From positions 124,001-188,000 of the forward strand of contig PKFB01000033.1 of the NCBI GenBank assembly GCA_002919305.1: a DNA stretch of 64,000 bases, written 5' to 3'. Below the pieces are notes generated by a model. It was not told the origin of the DNA. It made no database searches and was given only the letters and a program-made list of their open reading frames with translations. Of the stretch, positions 9,299 to 18,718 are shown one piece after another. This stretch comes from Actinomycetales bacterium (GTDB lineage Bacteria > Actinomycetota > Actinomycetes > Mycobacteriales > Micromonosporaceae). The translations under genes were made by a program, and so were the position numbers. Positions within the stretch are counted from its first letter, which is position 1, and each line of letters starts with the position of its first letter.

Positions 9299-10333
9299 AT
9301 GACGGACGGCAGGTGGGATATCGGCACAGGCCTTGAAGGGGAGAACCTGTCTGCTCAGGGCATCAGATCTGATCAGACGATCGGGTATGGGGACATCGTG
9401 GTGGCGGTGGCCGGTTCCGACACCGACCACGCCTGTCTGGCCTGGGCGATCGACCACGCGCGGCGTACCGGGGCGCGCCTACGGATCTGCCACGTCCACA
9501 CATCCAGCCAGCTCACCTCCACCGTCTGGGGCGCGGCCGACCAGGAACTGGTCCGGGCGCAGGCCAGGTTGGAGGCGGCGGTGGAGAAGGCGCGTCAGGA
9601 CCTGCCCCGGGAACAGGTCCGTGGCGAGCTGCGTCTCGGCGAGGTGGTGACCGAACTGCTGTCGGTGGCCCAGGACGCGAGCCTGCTGGTGATGGGAACT
9701 CGGGGATTTTTCTGGCAGGCCGAGCCGCTGATCGGATCGACGGCGCTGCGGGTCGCCACCCACTGCCCGTGCCCGGTCCTGGTGGCCCGCTGCATGCTTA
9801 GCGGGGACGGCGGGCTCTTCCCCCGTCATGTCGTGGTCGGGGTGGATGGTGACGCCGCCACACAGGCGGTGCTGGGATTCGGGTTCCGGTACGCGGCTGC
9901 GCATGAGCTTCCGTTGGCGGTGGTGTGGGCCTCCTCAGCCTGGCCCGATGATCTGCAGCCCACGGCCTGCCCACAGCCGTGGTTTAGCGGAGAGTCCGTC
10001 GACCAGGCCCGATTGGCCTCCTGGACGGCGCCCTGGGAGCAGCGGTACCCCACGGTGCCGGTCACCCGGTCGGTGATCAGCGGACGCCCTCTGCCGGGGC
10101 TGCTGCGCGCCTCCAGCACCGCGGCGCTGCTGGTGGTGGGAGCCAGGCGACGCACCTGCGCCGACCAGGAGCCGCTGGGGCCGGTCGCCCACGGCGTGAT
10201 CAGTCACGCCACCTGCCCGGTCGCGGTTGTCCGGCCGTCGGGAGGTGTGGAACCCGCGGTACTGGAAACCATGGCGGGAACCGACAGCGGATCAGGCGCC
10301 TCGTGGTGGGACATCCAAGGACCAAGGCCCTAA
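9299..10333 (+). CDS. Tandem-domain universal stress protein
   Basis: Two UspA domains in one polypeptide of about 344 residues. The first is about residues 32-165 (DIVVAVAGSDTDHACLAWAI ... VMGTRGFFW ... CPVLVA), the second about 175-320 (HVVVGVDGDAATQAVL ... VVGARRR ... CPVAVVRP). Nucleotide-binding glycines are clearer in domain 1. I prefer ATG 9299, behind GGGGGGATCACG, to an upstream ATG at 9275. Tandem USPs in actinobacteria are often induced by hypoxia or stationary phase; the DevS-like kinase nearby fits that. Confidence 0.88.
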   Translation: MTDGRWDIGTGLEGENLSAQGIRSDQTIGYGDIVVAVAGSDTDHACLAWAIDHARRTGARLRICHVHTSSQLTSTVWGAADQELVRAQARLEAAVEKARQDLPREQVRGELRLGEVVTELLSVAQDASLLVMGTRGFFWQAEPLIGSTALRVATHCPCPVLVARCMLSGDGGLFPRHVVVGVDGDAATQAVLGFGFRYAAAHELPLAVVWASSAWPDDLQPTACPQPWFSGESVDQARLASWTAPWEQRYPTVPVTRSVISGRPLPGLLRASSTAALLVVGARRRTCADQEPLGPVAHGVISHATCPVAVVRPSGGVEPAVLETMAGTDSGSGASWWDIQGPRP

Positions 10334-10478
10334 AACCCAGGGACCGATGGTGCGAGACCGGAGGCCCGGAGCTGGGGACCTTCGCACCGCACCCGGATGG
10401 CTTGTGGTTCTGCCGCGTCATGACACCGACGGGGTCCACTGGTACCGGAACCGACACGCGGTGTTAAGGAGATCGACG

Positions 10479-13253
10479 ATGACGGTACGGGAAGCCCTCG
10501 TCCGGGAACTGGTCAGGACGCGGGAACCGGCGGCGACCGACGCGTTGACCCTCGACGGTGGGGTGGTGCGGCTTCGGGCGGTGCGCCCGGATGACGCCGC
10601 CGCGTTGACCGACCTGCACAAGCGTGCGGGGCAGAACAGCCTCCGGTTACGTTTCTTCACCATCTCCCGGGCCAGCGTCGATCGTGAAGTGCAGCGGCTG
10701 ATCCGCCCACCGGACCCCGATCATGTGGCGGTACTCGCTGAGGAGGGCGGCCAGGTGATCGGGGTCGCTTCCTATGAACGGGACCCCACCGCCCCCGACA
10801 CCGCTGACTTCGCGGTTCTGGTCGATGACAGACAGCACGGCCGGGGAGTGGGCACCCTCCTGCTGGAGTATCTGGCCGCTCACGCCCGAGCCGACGGCGT
10901 GGCGGAGATGGTCGGGGACGTCCTCAGCGACAACACCGCCATGCTGGGCCTAGCCCAGGAATTATCCGCGGTGTTCCGTACGGATCTGCGTTCGGGAGTG
11001 GTCGAGGTCCGGTTACCGACCACGATCGAGGAGGACGCACTAGAAGCCCTCGATCGGCGGGAACGTCTGGCGGGAAGCCGGTCCCTGCAGCCTGTGTTGC
11101 GTCCCCACGCGGTCGCGGTGGTCGGGGCCGGTCGCTCCCCGGGCGGCATCGGGCATGAGGTGCTACGCGGCATCCTCGACTACGGGTTCACCGGGCCGGT
11201 GTACCCGGTGAACCCCTATGCGGAGCAGATCGCCGGACTGCGCTGCTACCCCCGCCTGACCGACCTGCCGGGCCGCGTGGATCTGGTCGTGGTGGCGGTC
11301 CCCGCGCATGCCGTCCCAGCCGTGGTGGAGGACGCGGCACGCGCCGGCGCCCGCGGCCTGGTCGTCCTCAGCTCCGGTTTCGGGGAAGCCGGTGAAGAGG
11401 GCCGGCAGCGCCAGCGGGAACTGGTGAGGCTGGTACGGCGGCACGGGATGCGCCTGATCGGACCGAACTGTATCGGTGTGATCAACACCGACCCCGATGT
11501 GCGGCTCGCCGCGACCTTCACCCCCAACATCTCGCTACCCGGCACCCGGCCGGCGGGTGGCCTCCCCGACACGATGACGGGCGGGCTGGGAGTGGCCTCC
11601 CAATCCGGCGCGGTCGGGATCGCGTTGCTGGAGCAGGCCGCCCGCACCGGTACCGGGATATCGAGCTTCGTGTCGCTGGGCAACAAGGCCGACGTGTCCG
11701 GCAACGACCTGCTTCGGTACTGGTACGACGACCCAGCCACCCAGGCGGTCGCGTTGTATCTGGAGTCCTTCGGCAACCCCCGCGCGTTCGCGCGGACAGC
11801 CCGCGCCCTGGCACGGCGTAAGCCGGTACTGGCGGTCAAAAGCGGCCGCTCCGAGGAAGGACAACGGGCGGGCGCCTCCCACACGGCCGCTGCGGCGGCC
11901 CCGAACATCGCCGTGGACGCGTTGTTCGCTCAGGCGGGGGTGATCCGCACCGAAACCCTCACCGAGCTCCTCGACGCGGCCCGACTGTTGCTGAGCCAGC
12001 CACTGCCACGTGGAAACCGGGTGGGGGTGCTCGGCAACGCCGGCGGCCTGAATGTGCTGGCCGCCGACGCCGCCCACGGCGCTGGACTTGAGATGCCCTC
12101 GCTGTCAGAGCAGACCCGGAAGGCGTTGACGGCGGTGCTGCCCACGGCGGCGACCCACAACAATCCCATCGACCTAGGCGCGGCCGCTACCCCCGAGGGG
12201 TTCCGAACCGCGATCACGCAGCTGGCCGCCAGCGGCGAGGTCGACGCCCTACTGGTGATCTTCGCCGCTACCCGCGCCAACGACGTGCCGGGGGTACTCG
12301 CCGCCATCGGACAGGCCACTGACGAGGTGGAGCTACCCACCGCCGCGGTGCTGGTCGGTGTCGGCGACCCCATACAAGCGCTGCGCGGCGCGCGGACCCC
12401 GGTGTATCCCATGCCGGAACCGGCCATGCGTGCCCTGGGACAGGCAGCTCATTACGCGGCCTGGCGTGCCGTGCCGCTGGGACGCCGTCCGCGCATCGAA
12501 GGGGTGGACGCCCGGCGGGCCCGCCGGATCGTGCACCAGGCGCTGGCCCGAGGAGAGGGCTGGCAACCCGCCTCCGTTATCACCGACCTGTTGTCCTGCT
12601 ACGGCATCCCCCTGATCCCCACCATGGTGGCGGATTCGGCATTGGAGGCGGTGCGGGCCGCGACCGAGGTGGGGTTTCCGGTGGTCCTTAAAGCAGCCGA
12701 TCCCAACCTGGTCCACAAAAGCGACTACGGCGGGGTGCAGCTCCACCTGACCGGTCCTGATGAGGTGACCCGGGCCTATGAGGCGATCGCCGTCGCGCTG
12801 AAAACCCCACAGCCGCAGGTGCTGGTGCAGCCCATGGTGCGGGGCGTGGTGGAGCTGGTGGCCGGGGTGGTCCACGACCCTCTGTTCGGATCGCTGGTGA
12901 TGCTGGGCAGGGGCGGCACCGAAACAGACCTGCTGAACGACCGGGCCTTCCGACTATTGCCGGTCACCGATGTCGACGCCGAAGCGATGTGGCGTTCGCT
13001 GCGCTGCGCACCCCTGCTGACCGGCTACCGCGGAAGCGAACCGGTGCCGACCAGCGCCGTCGAGGATCTGGTGCTGCGGTTGGGGCTGCTCGCCGAACAG
13101 ATCCCCGAAGTGGCCGAACTGGACCTCAACCCTGTCATGGCCAACCGTGACGGAGTCGTCGCCGTCGACGCCAAGCTGCGACTCGCCGTCGTCAGAGCGG
13201 AACCCGACCCCGCGCTGCGGACGCTGTCGCCCACCGATCGAGAAAGGCGATGA
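10479..13253 (+). CDS. GNAT acetyltransferase fused to ADP-forming acyl-CoA synthetase
   Basis: A 924-residue protein. An N-terminal GNAT domain lies at about 25-185 (VRLRAVRPDDAAAL ... RGVGTLLLEYL). It is followed by a CoA-binding Rossmann domain, a succinyl-CoA-ligase-like domain with the conserved phospho-His region GASHTAA (H468), and a C-terminal ATP-grasp (GFPVVLKAADPNLVHKSDYGGV). The fold set matches ADP-forming acetyl-CoA synthetases and protein acetyltransferases of the Pat type. GNAT-first order differs from enterobacterial Pat, where GNAT is last. AAGGAG at 10466-10471 precedes the ATG. It overlaps the next gene by ATGA, so it heads an operon USP-ATPase. It could make ATP from acyl-CoA or regulate enzymes by acetylation; which one is unknown. 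Confidence 0.9.
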   Translation: MTVREALVRELVRTREPAATDALTLDGGVVRLRAVRPDDAAALTDLHKRAGQNSLRLRFFTISRASVDREVQRLIRPPDPDHVAVLAEEGGQVIGVASYERDPTAPDTADFAVLVDDRQHGRGVGTLLLEYLAAHARADGVAEMVGDVLSDNTAMLGLAQELSAVFRTDLRSGVVEVRLPTTIEEDALEALDRRERLAGSRSLQPVLRPHAVAVVGAGRSPGGIGHEVLRGILDYGFTGPVYPVNPYAEQIAGLRCYPRLTDLPGRVDLVVVAVPAHAVPAVVEDAARAGARGLVVLSSGFGEAGEEGRQRQRELVRLVRRHGMRLIGPNCIGVINTDPDVRLAATFTPNISLPGTRPAGGLPDTMTGGLGVASQSGAVGIALLEQAARTGTGISSFVSLGNKADVSGNDLLRYWYDDPATQAVALYLESFGNPRAFARTARALARRKPVLAVKSGRSEEGQRAGASHTAAAAAPNIAVDALFAQAGVIRTETLTELLDAARLLLSQPLPRGNRVGVLGNAGGLNVLAADAAHGAGLEMPSLSEQTRKALTAVLPTAATHNNPIDLGAAATPEGFRTAITQLAASGEVDALLVIFAATRANDVPGVLAAIGQATDEVELPTAAVLVGVGDPIQALRGARTPVYPMPEPAMRALGQAAHYAAWRAVPLGRRPRIEGVDARRARRIVHQALARGEGWQPASVITDLLSCYGIPLIPTMVADSALEAVRAATEVGFPVVLKAADPNLVHKSDYGGVQLHLTGPDEVTRAYEAIAVALKTPQPQVLVQPMVRGVVELVAGVVHDPLFGSLVMLGRGGTETDLLNDRAFRLLPVTDVDAEAMWRSLRCAPLLTGYRGSEPVPTSAVEDLVLRLGLLAEQIPEVAELDLNPVMANRDGVVAVDAKLRLAVVRAEPDPALRTLSPTDRERR

Positions 13254-14110
13254 TCATGTTCCCGTTCTCCGACCAGGTGGTGGTGGGGATCGACGACTCA
13301 CCAACCAATGGCGTCGTGCTCGATCACGCCGCCGCTATCGCCGATCGACGGCGACTGCCGCTGCGGATCATCCACGCCTACCAGTGGCCGCCGGTGTCCT
13401 ACCCCGTGATGGGCATCGCCTCCCCCATCGATGATCCGCGGCAGCGCGCCTCCTGGATTCTGGAACAGGCGGTCGATCGGGTCCGGGACCGCTACCCCGA
13501 CCTGACGGTGTCGGGCAAACTCACCGAACGCCCCGCGGCGCAGATGCTGATCGACAGCTCCCGCCACGCCGTGGTGACGGTGGTCGGTGGCCACGGCCGC
13601 GGGGTCCTCAGCGGCCTGGTGACCGGCTCAGTGGGCTTGAGCCTGATCACCCATGCACACGGGCCGGTGATGATCGTCCGCAGTGACGGCTATCGCCCCG
13701 AGCAGCTGGACTCCAAGCCCGTCGTGGTGGGGGTCGGCGACGAGGTCCACGACGCCGCCGCGGTCCGGTTCGCCGCCGATGAGGCCGCCCTCCGCGGTGT
13801 GGAGCTGATCCTGGTGCACTCCGCCAAGCTGCCCCAGCCGGTGCCCGCCGTACCGACGAGCGGGCCAGCCAGCCGAAGCGCGGCGCTGGTCAAGGAACGC
13901 TGGCCGGAACTGGAGGTCCGACCCCAGGAAGTCAGCGACGACAACCCCCGACACGCGTTGGCGGTCGCCGCGCAAGGCGCAGGTCTGCTGGTGATGGGTG
14001 CCCGCGGACACGGCCGCATGCGTGGACTGTGGTCCGGCGCGGTCGGCCAGACGTTATCCCGTGAAATCGACTGCCCGATCGTCGTGGTCCGTGAGGAGAC
14101 GAGCCGGTGA
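13250..14110 (+). CDS. Tandem-domain universal stress protein
   Basis: It has two UspA domains in 286 residues: about 1-145 (VVVGIDDSPTNGVVLDHAA; VVGGHGRGVLSGLVTGSVG) and 150-286 (VVVGVGDEVHDAAAV; VMGARGHGRMRGLWSGAVG). Both carry the G-2x-G-9x-G ATP-binding pattern, so it should bind ATP. Its start codon overlaps the stop of the acyl-CoA synthetase (ATGA) and its own stop overlaps the GTG of the ATPase, indicating translational coupling of all three. An alternative start ATG lies 6 nt downstream. Confidence 0.9.
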   Translation: MIMFPFSDQVVVGIDDSPTNGVVLDHAAAIADRRRLPLRIIHAYQWPPVSYPVMGIASPIDDPRQRASWILEQAVDRVRDRYPDLTVSGKLTERPAAQMLIDSSRHAVVTVVGGHGRGVLSGLVTGSVGLSLITHAHGPVMIVRSDGYRPEQLDSKPVVVGVGDEVHDAAAVRFAADEAALRGVELILVHSAKLPQPVPAVPTSGPASRSAALVKERWPELEVRPQEVSDDNPRHALAVAAQGAGLLVMGARGHGRMRGLWSGAVGQTLSREIDCPIVVVREETSR

Positions 14111-16740
14111 ACCCGGTGCCTTCCCCCAGGATCGATCGCACAGGGGTCCGGGCCACCCGATCCGACATGGCGCTGGCCGGCGCCACCGAACCCGGAGCGA
14201 CCGGGGGCGTGCCCAGCGGGCTCAGCACGGCTGAGGCCACCCGGCTCCTGGCCCAGGTCGGCCCCAACACCGTCGCCCCGCCGCGCCGGGCACCGGTGGC
14301 GATACGGATCCTGCGGCAGCTCACTGACCCCCTCATCCTGCTACTCATCGCCGCCGCTGTGATCACCACGATCCTGGGAGACATCACCGACACCGCCGTG
14401 ATCGTCCTGGTCGTGGTGGTCAACACCACCATCGGCCTGATCCAGGAGATACGGGCCGACCGGGCGATCAACGAATTGAATCGGCTGGCCGCGCCGGTGG
14501 CGCGCGTCCGACGCGACGGGGTCGACATGGTGATACCAGCCGCCGAGGTGGTCCCCGGTGACCTGGTCCTGCTCGACGCCGGAGACATCGTCCCCGCCGA
14601 CCTGACCCTGCATGACGCACGGCAGCTGCGGCTGGACGAATCAGCCCTGACCGGTGAGTCACTGCCGGTGGATCACGTCGCCGGCGATGAAATCAGCTCC
14701 GGCACGGTGGTGGTGGCCGGCCGAGGCGTAGGAGTCGTCGAGCGTACCGGCGCCGCCAGCGCACTGGGGCGTCTGACCGCCCTGGTCGCCGGCACCCGCG
14801 CCGGCCCCACCCCGCTACAGCGTCGCCTGGCTCGGCTCGGGCGCCTACTGGGTGCGGTCGCGGTGCTGCTGTCGGCGGTGGTCCTGCTGATCGGCCTGGC
14901 GGGAGGCCAGGAACTGGTGCCGATGGTGATCATCGCGGTGAGCCTGGTGGTCGCGGCGGTTCCAGAGTCGCTGCCCGCCGTGGTGACGTTGGCGCTCGCA
15001 CTGGGCGCCTACCGGATGGCCCGACACCACGCGATCGCGCGTCGGCTGCACGCGGTGGAGACCCTCGGATCGGTCACCGTGGTCGCCACCGATAAGACCG
15101 GCACCGTCACCCAGAACCGGATGGCGGTCGAACAGGTAGTGCTACCCGAGGCGATCTACCGGGTGACCGGGCAAGGCTACGACCCCACGGGCCAGGTCAT
15201 CGACCCTGACGGTCAACCGGTGACACCGACACCGGAACTGATCGAGTTGGCCAGAGCGGGCCTGCTGTGCAACGACGCCACCCTGACCCCACCCCACGGT
15301 GACCAGCCGGACTGGACCGCTGTGGGTGATCCATTGGAGGCCGCGCTGGTGGTGCTGGCCGCCCGATGTGGACTGGACCCGGAGCGGGAACGCGCCGCGT
15401 ACCCCCGGGTGGCCGAACGCCCCTTCGACGCCGCACGACGCCGGATGAGCACGGTGCACACCACCCCCGCCGGCGAGACCCTGGTGGTGTGTAAAGGCGC
15501 ACCGGAGGTCCTGCTGCACCCCGACATGCTGACACCGTCCTCCGCCGGGGCGGAGACCCTGGAGCGGTTCCGGGCGGAGGCGGAGCGGTTGGCGGGCCGG
15601 GGCCTGCGGGTCCTCGCCATCGCCGTCGCCTACCCGGACCGCGTACCCCATGATGATGAAGACCCCGAGACCAACCTGCGGCTGCTGGGCCTGGTGGCCA
15701 TCGGTGACCCGATTCGGGCAGAAGCGCCCGGGGTCGCGGCGGCTTTCGGACAGGCCGGCATCCGGTTGATCCTCATCACCGGCGACCACCCGGCCACCGC
15801 CGCCACCATCGCCGGGCAACTGGGCATCTGGAACCCGGGAGAGAAGGTGGTACGCGGGGACACCGGATCCGTCGCCCGCGCCGACAGCCGGGTGTACGCC
15901 CGCATTAAACCCGAACAGAAGCTCGACATCGTGCGGGCGCTGCAGGAGCAGGGGCATGTGGTGGCGATGACCGGGGACGGCGTCAACGACGCCCCCGCGC
16001 TGCGTCGGGCCGACATTGGGGTGGCGATGGGGCGCTCCGGAACCGAGGTCGCCCGCCAGGCCAGTGACCTGATCCTGGTCGACGACAACCTCGGGACGGT
16101 CGCCACCGCGGTCGAAGAAGGACGGCGCGTCTACGACAACATCCGACGCTTCCTGCATTACGCCCTCGCCGGCGGCTTCGCCGAGGTACTGGTGATGCTG
16201 TTTGGGCCGCTGCTGGGGCTGGCGGTGCCGCTGCTGCCCGCCCAGATCCTCTGGATCAACCTGCTCACCCATGGCCTGCCCGGTGTGGCGTTGGGCGCGG
16301 AACCGGTGGCCGCCGACACCATGCGGCGACCACCCCGACCTCCTCGAGAGTCCGTCCTGGGAGCCGGACTGCTCCAGGCGGTGCTCGCGGCCGGTGTCCT
16401 GCTCATGGCCGTGTCCCTGGCCGTGGGGTGGTGGGCGTACCGGGCCGACGCGCCCTGGCAGACGATGGTGTTCGTGACGCTCGGCCTGGCGCAGCTCGGT
16501 CTTGGGGTTGCGGTCCGGGCGCCCCGCCGGCGAGGCCACCGCGGCAACCCGCTGCTTGGGGTGGCGATCGCGCTGTCGGTGGCGCTGCAGCTGGCGGCCG
16601 TGTGGCTGTCCCCGCTGCGGACCTTGCTGCATACAGATCCGTTGTCGCTGAGCGAACTGGCCATCTGCGTGGGGGCGGCGATCCTGCCTGGCCTGACGGT
16701 CACGCTGTGGCGCCGGGTCAGAGGCGCACAGCACGTCTGA
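14107..16740 (+). CDS. P2-type cation-transporting ATPase
   Basis: An inner-membrane P-type ATPase of 877 residues. It has an actuator TGES (from residue 182), a phosphorylation loop DKTGTVTQN with D329, a KGAPE nucleotide-binding motif and the hinge TGDGVNDAP (from residue 622). The TM layout is 4 + 6. It belongs to the Ca2+/Mn2+/Na+ (PacL/SERCA-like) P2 group. Two ion-site positions differ from SERCA: TM4 reads VAAVPESLP where PEGLP is usual, and TM6 reads NLLTHGLPG where an Asp normally follows NLVT (here H722). Cation specificity is therefore open. GTG start overlaps the upstream USP gene. It may be induced with the stress block, as CtpF is in mycobacteria. Confidence 0.9.
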   Translation: MNPVPSPRIDRTGVRATRSDMALAGATEPGATGGVPSGLSTAEATRLLAQVGPNTVAPPRRAPVAIRILRQLTDPLILLLIAAAVITTILGDITDTAVIVLVVVVNTTIGLIQEIRADRAINELNRLAAPVARVRRDGVDMVIPAAEVVPGDLVLLDAGDIVPADLTLHDARQLRLDESALTGESLPVDHVAGDEISSGTVVVAGRGVGVVERTGAASALGRLTALVAGTRAGPTPLQRRLARLGRLLGAVAVLLSAVVLLIGLAGGQELVPMVIIAVSLVVAAVPESLPAVVTLALALGAYRMARHHAIARRLHAVETLGSVTVVATDKTGTVTQNRMAVEQVVLPEAIYRVTGQGYDPTGQVIDPDGQPVTPTPELIELARAGLLCNDATLTPPHGDQPDWTAVGDPLEAALVVLAARCGLDPERERAAYPRVAERPFDAARRRMSTVHTTPAGETLVVCKGAPEVLLHPDMLTPSSAGAETLERFRAEAERLAGRGLRVLAIAVAYPDRVPHDDEDPETNLRLLGLVAIGDPIRAEAPGVAAAFGQAGIRLILITGDHPATAATIAGQLGIWNPGEKVVRGDTGSVARADSRVYARIKPEQKLDIVRALQEQGHVVAMTGDGVNDAPALRRADIGVAMGRSGTEVARQASDLILVDDNLGTVATAVEEGRRVYDNIRRFLHYALAGGFAEVLVMLFGPLLGLAVPLLPAQILWINLLTHGLPGVALGAEPVAADTMRRPPRPPRESVLGAGLLQAVLAAGVLLMAVSLAVGWWAYRADAPWQTMVFVTLGLAQLGLGVAVRAPRRRGHRGNPLLGVAIALSVALQLAAVWLSPLRTLLHTDPLSLSELAICVGAAILPGLTVTLWRRVRGAQHV

Positions 16741-17105
16741 GCACGCCTGAGACCGCGACGCTGCTTCTACGCAGGAACCGTGTGGCTTCGGGGCGGCACG
16801 CACCTTGTCGCCCCCAGCCGGGTTGGGTGCCCCGAGGCGCCGCCATGGTCGACCCCGACCGACTCACGTTGACCTGACCGACTCCACGACGACCACGTGT
16901 GATCCTCGTGCCCGTCGAAAGCGGGTCAAAAGTCCCGGAGCCGCGGTCATTCCGGCACTGCCACATCGCCCCGGCCGACTCGAGACTGGTACTGGTGGCT
17001 CCCGGAGGCGACCCGTTACGGAAACCACGGTTAGGGTCCGTCGCGCACCAGGCCTCGGCCACCGGACCCGGTTCTGAACACACGCGTCGGGGTAGGTGAA
17101 CTCCC
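16741..17105. promoter_or_regulatory. Gap upstream of USP with DevR-box-like site
   Basis: No gene. At 16923-16936 GGGTCAAAAGTCCC matches 12 of 14 positions of the mycobacterial DevR/DosR core (GGGACTWWAGTCCC). It lies about 170 bp before the USP start. The match fits the DevS-like kinase at 2858-4618 but is a single motif judged by eye. Confidence 0.35.
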
Positions 17106-17588
17106 ATGAGCGGCAGAACGATCGTGGTCGGCGTCGACGGTTCCGATGGCGGGCGTCGGGCGCTGCGGTGGGCGGTGGAGCAAGCCCGAGACGGCGACGT
17201 CACGGTCCAGGCCGTGACCGCCTGGCAGTGGGACGGCATCGAAGGGCTTCCCATGGCGGGCAACACACCGCAACAGGCACGGGAGCGAGCCGCCCGGCAG
17301 CTCGCCGAGACCGTCGAAGCCGTGGCTAGGGAGACCACCCCGCCCGGCGGGACACCCCCAGTGATCGCCACTGAACTGGTGGAGGGAGATCCCGCGGTCG
17401 TGTTGACCCAGGCGGCCCGGACCGCTGACCTGCTGGTTCTGGGCAGCCACGGCCACAGCCGGTTCCGGCACGCGGTGCTCGGTTCAGTGAGCGAAGAATG
17501 CATCCGCCGGGCGACGTGTCCCGTGGTGGTGATCCCGGTACCCCAGGAGCACCCACAGCGGCCCGCCGCCCCGGCCGTACCAGGCTGA
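17106..17588 (+). CDS. Single-domain universal stress protein
   Basis: 160 residues, one UspA fold: IVVGVDGSDGGRRALRWAVEQA at the start and VLGSHGHSRFRHAVLGSVS near residues 115-135, which is the ATP-binding G-2x-G-9x-G pattern, then CPVVVIP. The tail after about residue 148 is Pro/Ala-rich and probably disordered. It is a lone gene with its own upstream region. Role beyond stress survival is not known. Confidence 0.92.
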   Translation: MSGRTIVVGVDGSDGGRRALRWAVEQARDGDVTVQAVTAWQWDGIEGLPMAGNTPQQARERAARQLAETVEAVARETTPPGGTPPVIATELVEGDPAVVLTQAARTADLLVLGSHGHSRFRHAVLGSVSEECIRRATCPVVVIPVPQEHPQRPAAPAVPG

Positions 17589-17663
17589 CCAGCCAGCCTA
17601 GCGTCAGGCACACATCACAGGTTCTCGACGTAGGCGCTGGTGATTGAGGTCAGGTGATTGAGG

Positions 17664-18089
17664 TCAGGCCTCGACGCGTGGTGGCCCCTCAGCGATTGGC
17701 CGCACGTCCACGTACCACTCACTGGTGTCGACCTGAGCCGGGGCGGGGCACAGCGTCATCTGTGCGGCGATCTCGATGGCCCGGTCGAAGCTGTCGCAGT
17801 CGACCACGTTGTAGCCGGCCAGCACCTCCTGGGTCTCGCCGTATGGGCTGTCGGTGACGACCGGCGTGCTGTCTTTGACGCCGTGGACTCGCCGAGTGTG
17901 CACCGGCGCGACCAATCCCTGCCCATCGACGTATTCACCGGATTCCCTCAGCGACTGCATACACGCGTCCATGTACTCGGACATGGCCTGTACGTCCTCG
18001 GGTGACCAGGCCGGTGACTCCGGGCTGCCCTTCCCCTCCATCGCGTCATAGTCACGCTGCGACGCATAGAGCGTGATCATGTATCTCAC
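17664..18089 (-). CDS. YciI-like (DGPF-type) protein
   Basis: A 141-residue dimeric alpha-beta fold of the YCII-related family: MRYMITLYASQRDYDAM at the start, a central DSPYGETQEVLAGYNVVDCDSFDRAIEIA motif and the C-terminal VDVRPI. The family often accompanies ECF sigma factors and has unproven catalytic function; no sigma factor is adjacent here. GTG start at 18089 lies behind AGGAGAAGG. Confidence 0.85.
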   Translation of the reverse strand: MRYMITLYASQRDYDAMEGKGSPESPAWSPEDVQAMSEYMDACMQSLRESGEYVDGQGLVAPVHTRRVHGVKDSTPVVTDSPYGETQEVLAGYNVVDCDSFDRAIEIAAQMTLCPAPAQVDTSEWYVDVRPIAEGPPRVEA

Positions 18090-18718
18090 GGCCTTCTCCT
18101 CTCGGGTCAGCGCCCGTCAACCGTGACGTCGGAGCCGCCGCCCGATCCGGGCACCCTCATCCTGGCGGTTCCCGACACGGACCCGACCTACCCGAGGCCG
18201 ACGTGATAGCGCACAAAAAGGAAAAATTTCTACTGTTAGACAAGTGTTGATACCCACTTGTGGGATGGCTACTCCAGATCAGTCAATAAAGCGCGGATGT
18301 CGATGCCGCTCCACCCGCTGAAACCGTACACGTGACAGCAGCACAGTGGCCGAGTCACATCCACGCAGGTCAACGACTCCAGCCCGCTCAGCGCTTCGCG
18401 TCTTGGAGGATCCACAGTTGGCGTACCGTCCCGGGCCGCCGACCGCGTGGCTGAAACACCCCGCCGATCAGGCTCTCGAGCCATGAACTCCTGATAGCTC
18501 GAGCCATGAACTCCTGATAGATAGCGGCTTAGGCGATCGACGTACTGGGGCCTCTGCCGGGCCGCCGCCACCGCGAAGGCGCACCGTGGACGGTAGTGGG
18601 AGAGGCGGCATCAGCCGGCCGTGAGGGGTGTGCGGGCGGTTTGTGACATCAGGGCAGGTGAGCACACCTGGGGGGAGACCAGGTGTGCTCACCTGCCCGA
18701 CTTATGACCGGTTACCGG
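18090..18718. other. Gap with 23-bp tandem duplication and strong terminator
   Basis: No convincing gene in about 630 bp; small open frames here lack family resemblance and codon bias. It contains an exact head-to-tail duplication of 23 bp (18475-18497 and 18498-18520) and the GH62 terminator at 18652-18698. Confidence 0.6.
18652..18698 (-). terminator. 20-bp perfect inverted repeat, GH62 terminator
   Basis: The arms 18652-18671 and 18679-18698 are perfectly complementary with a 7-nt loop. The repeat lies 20 bp past the stop of the minus-strand GH62 gene. It is the strongest terminator-like hairpin in the window. Confidence 0.85.
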
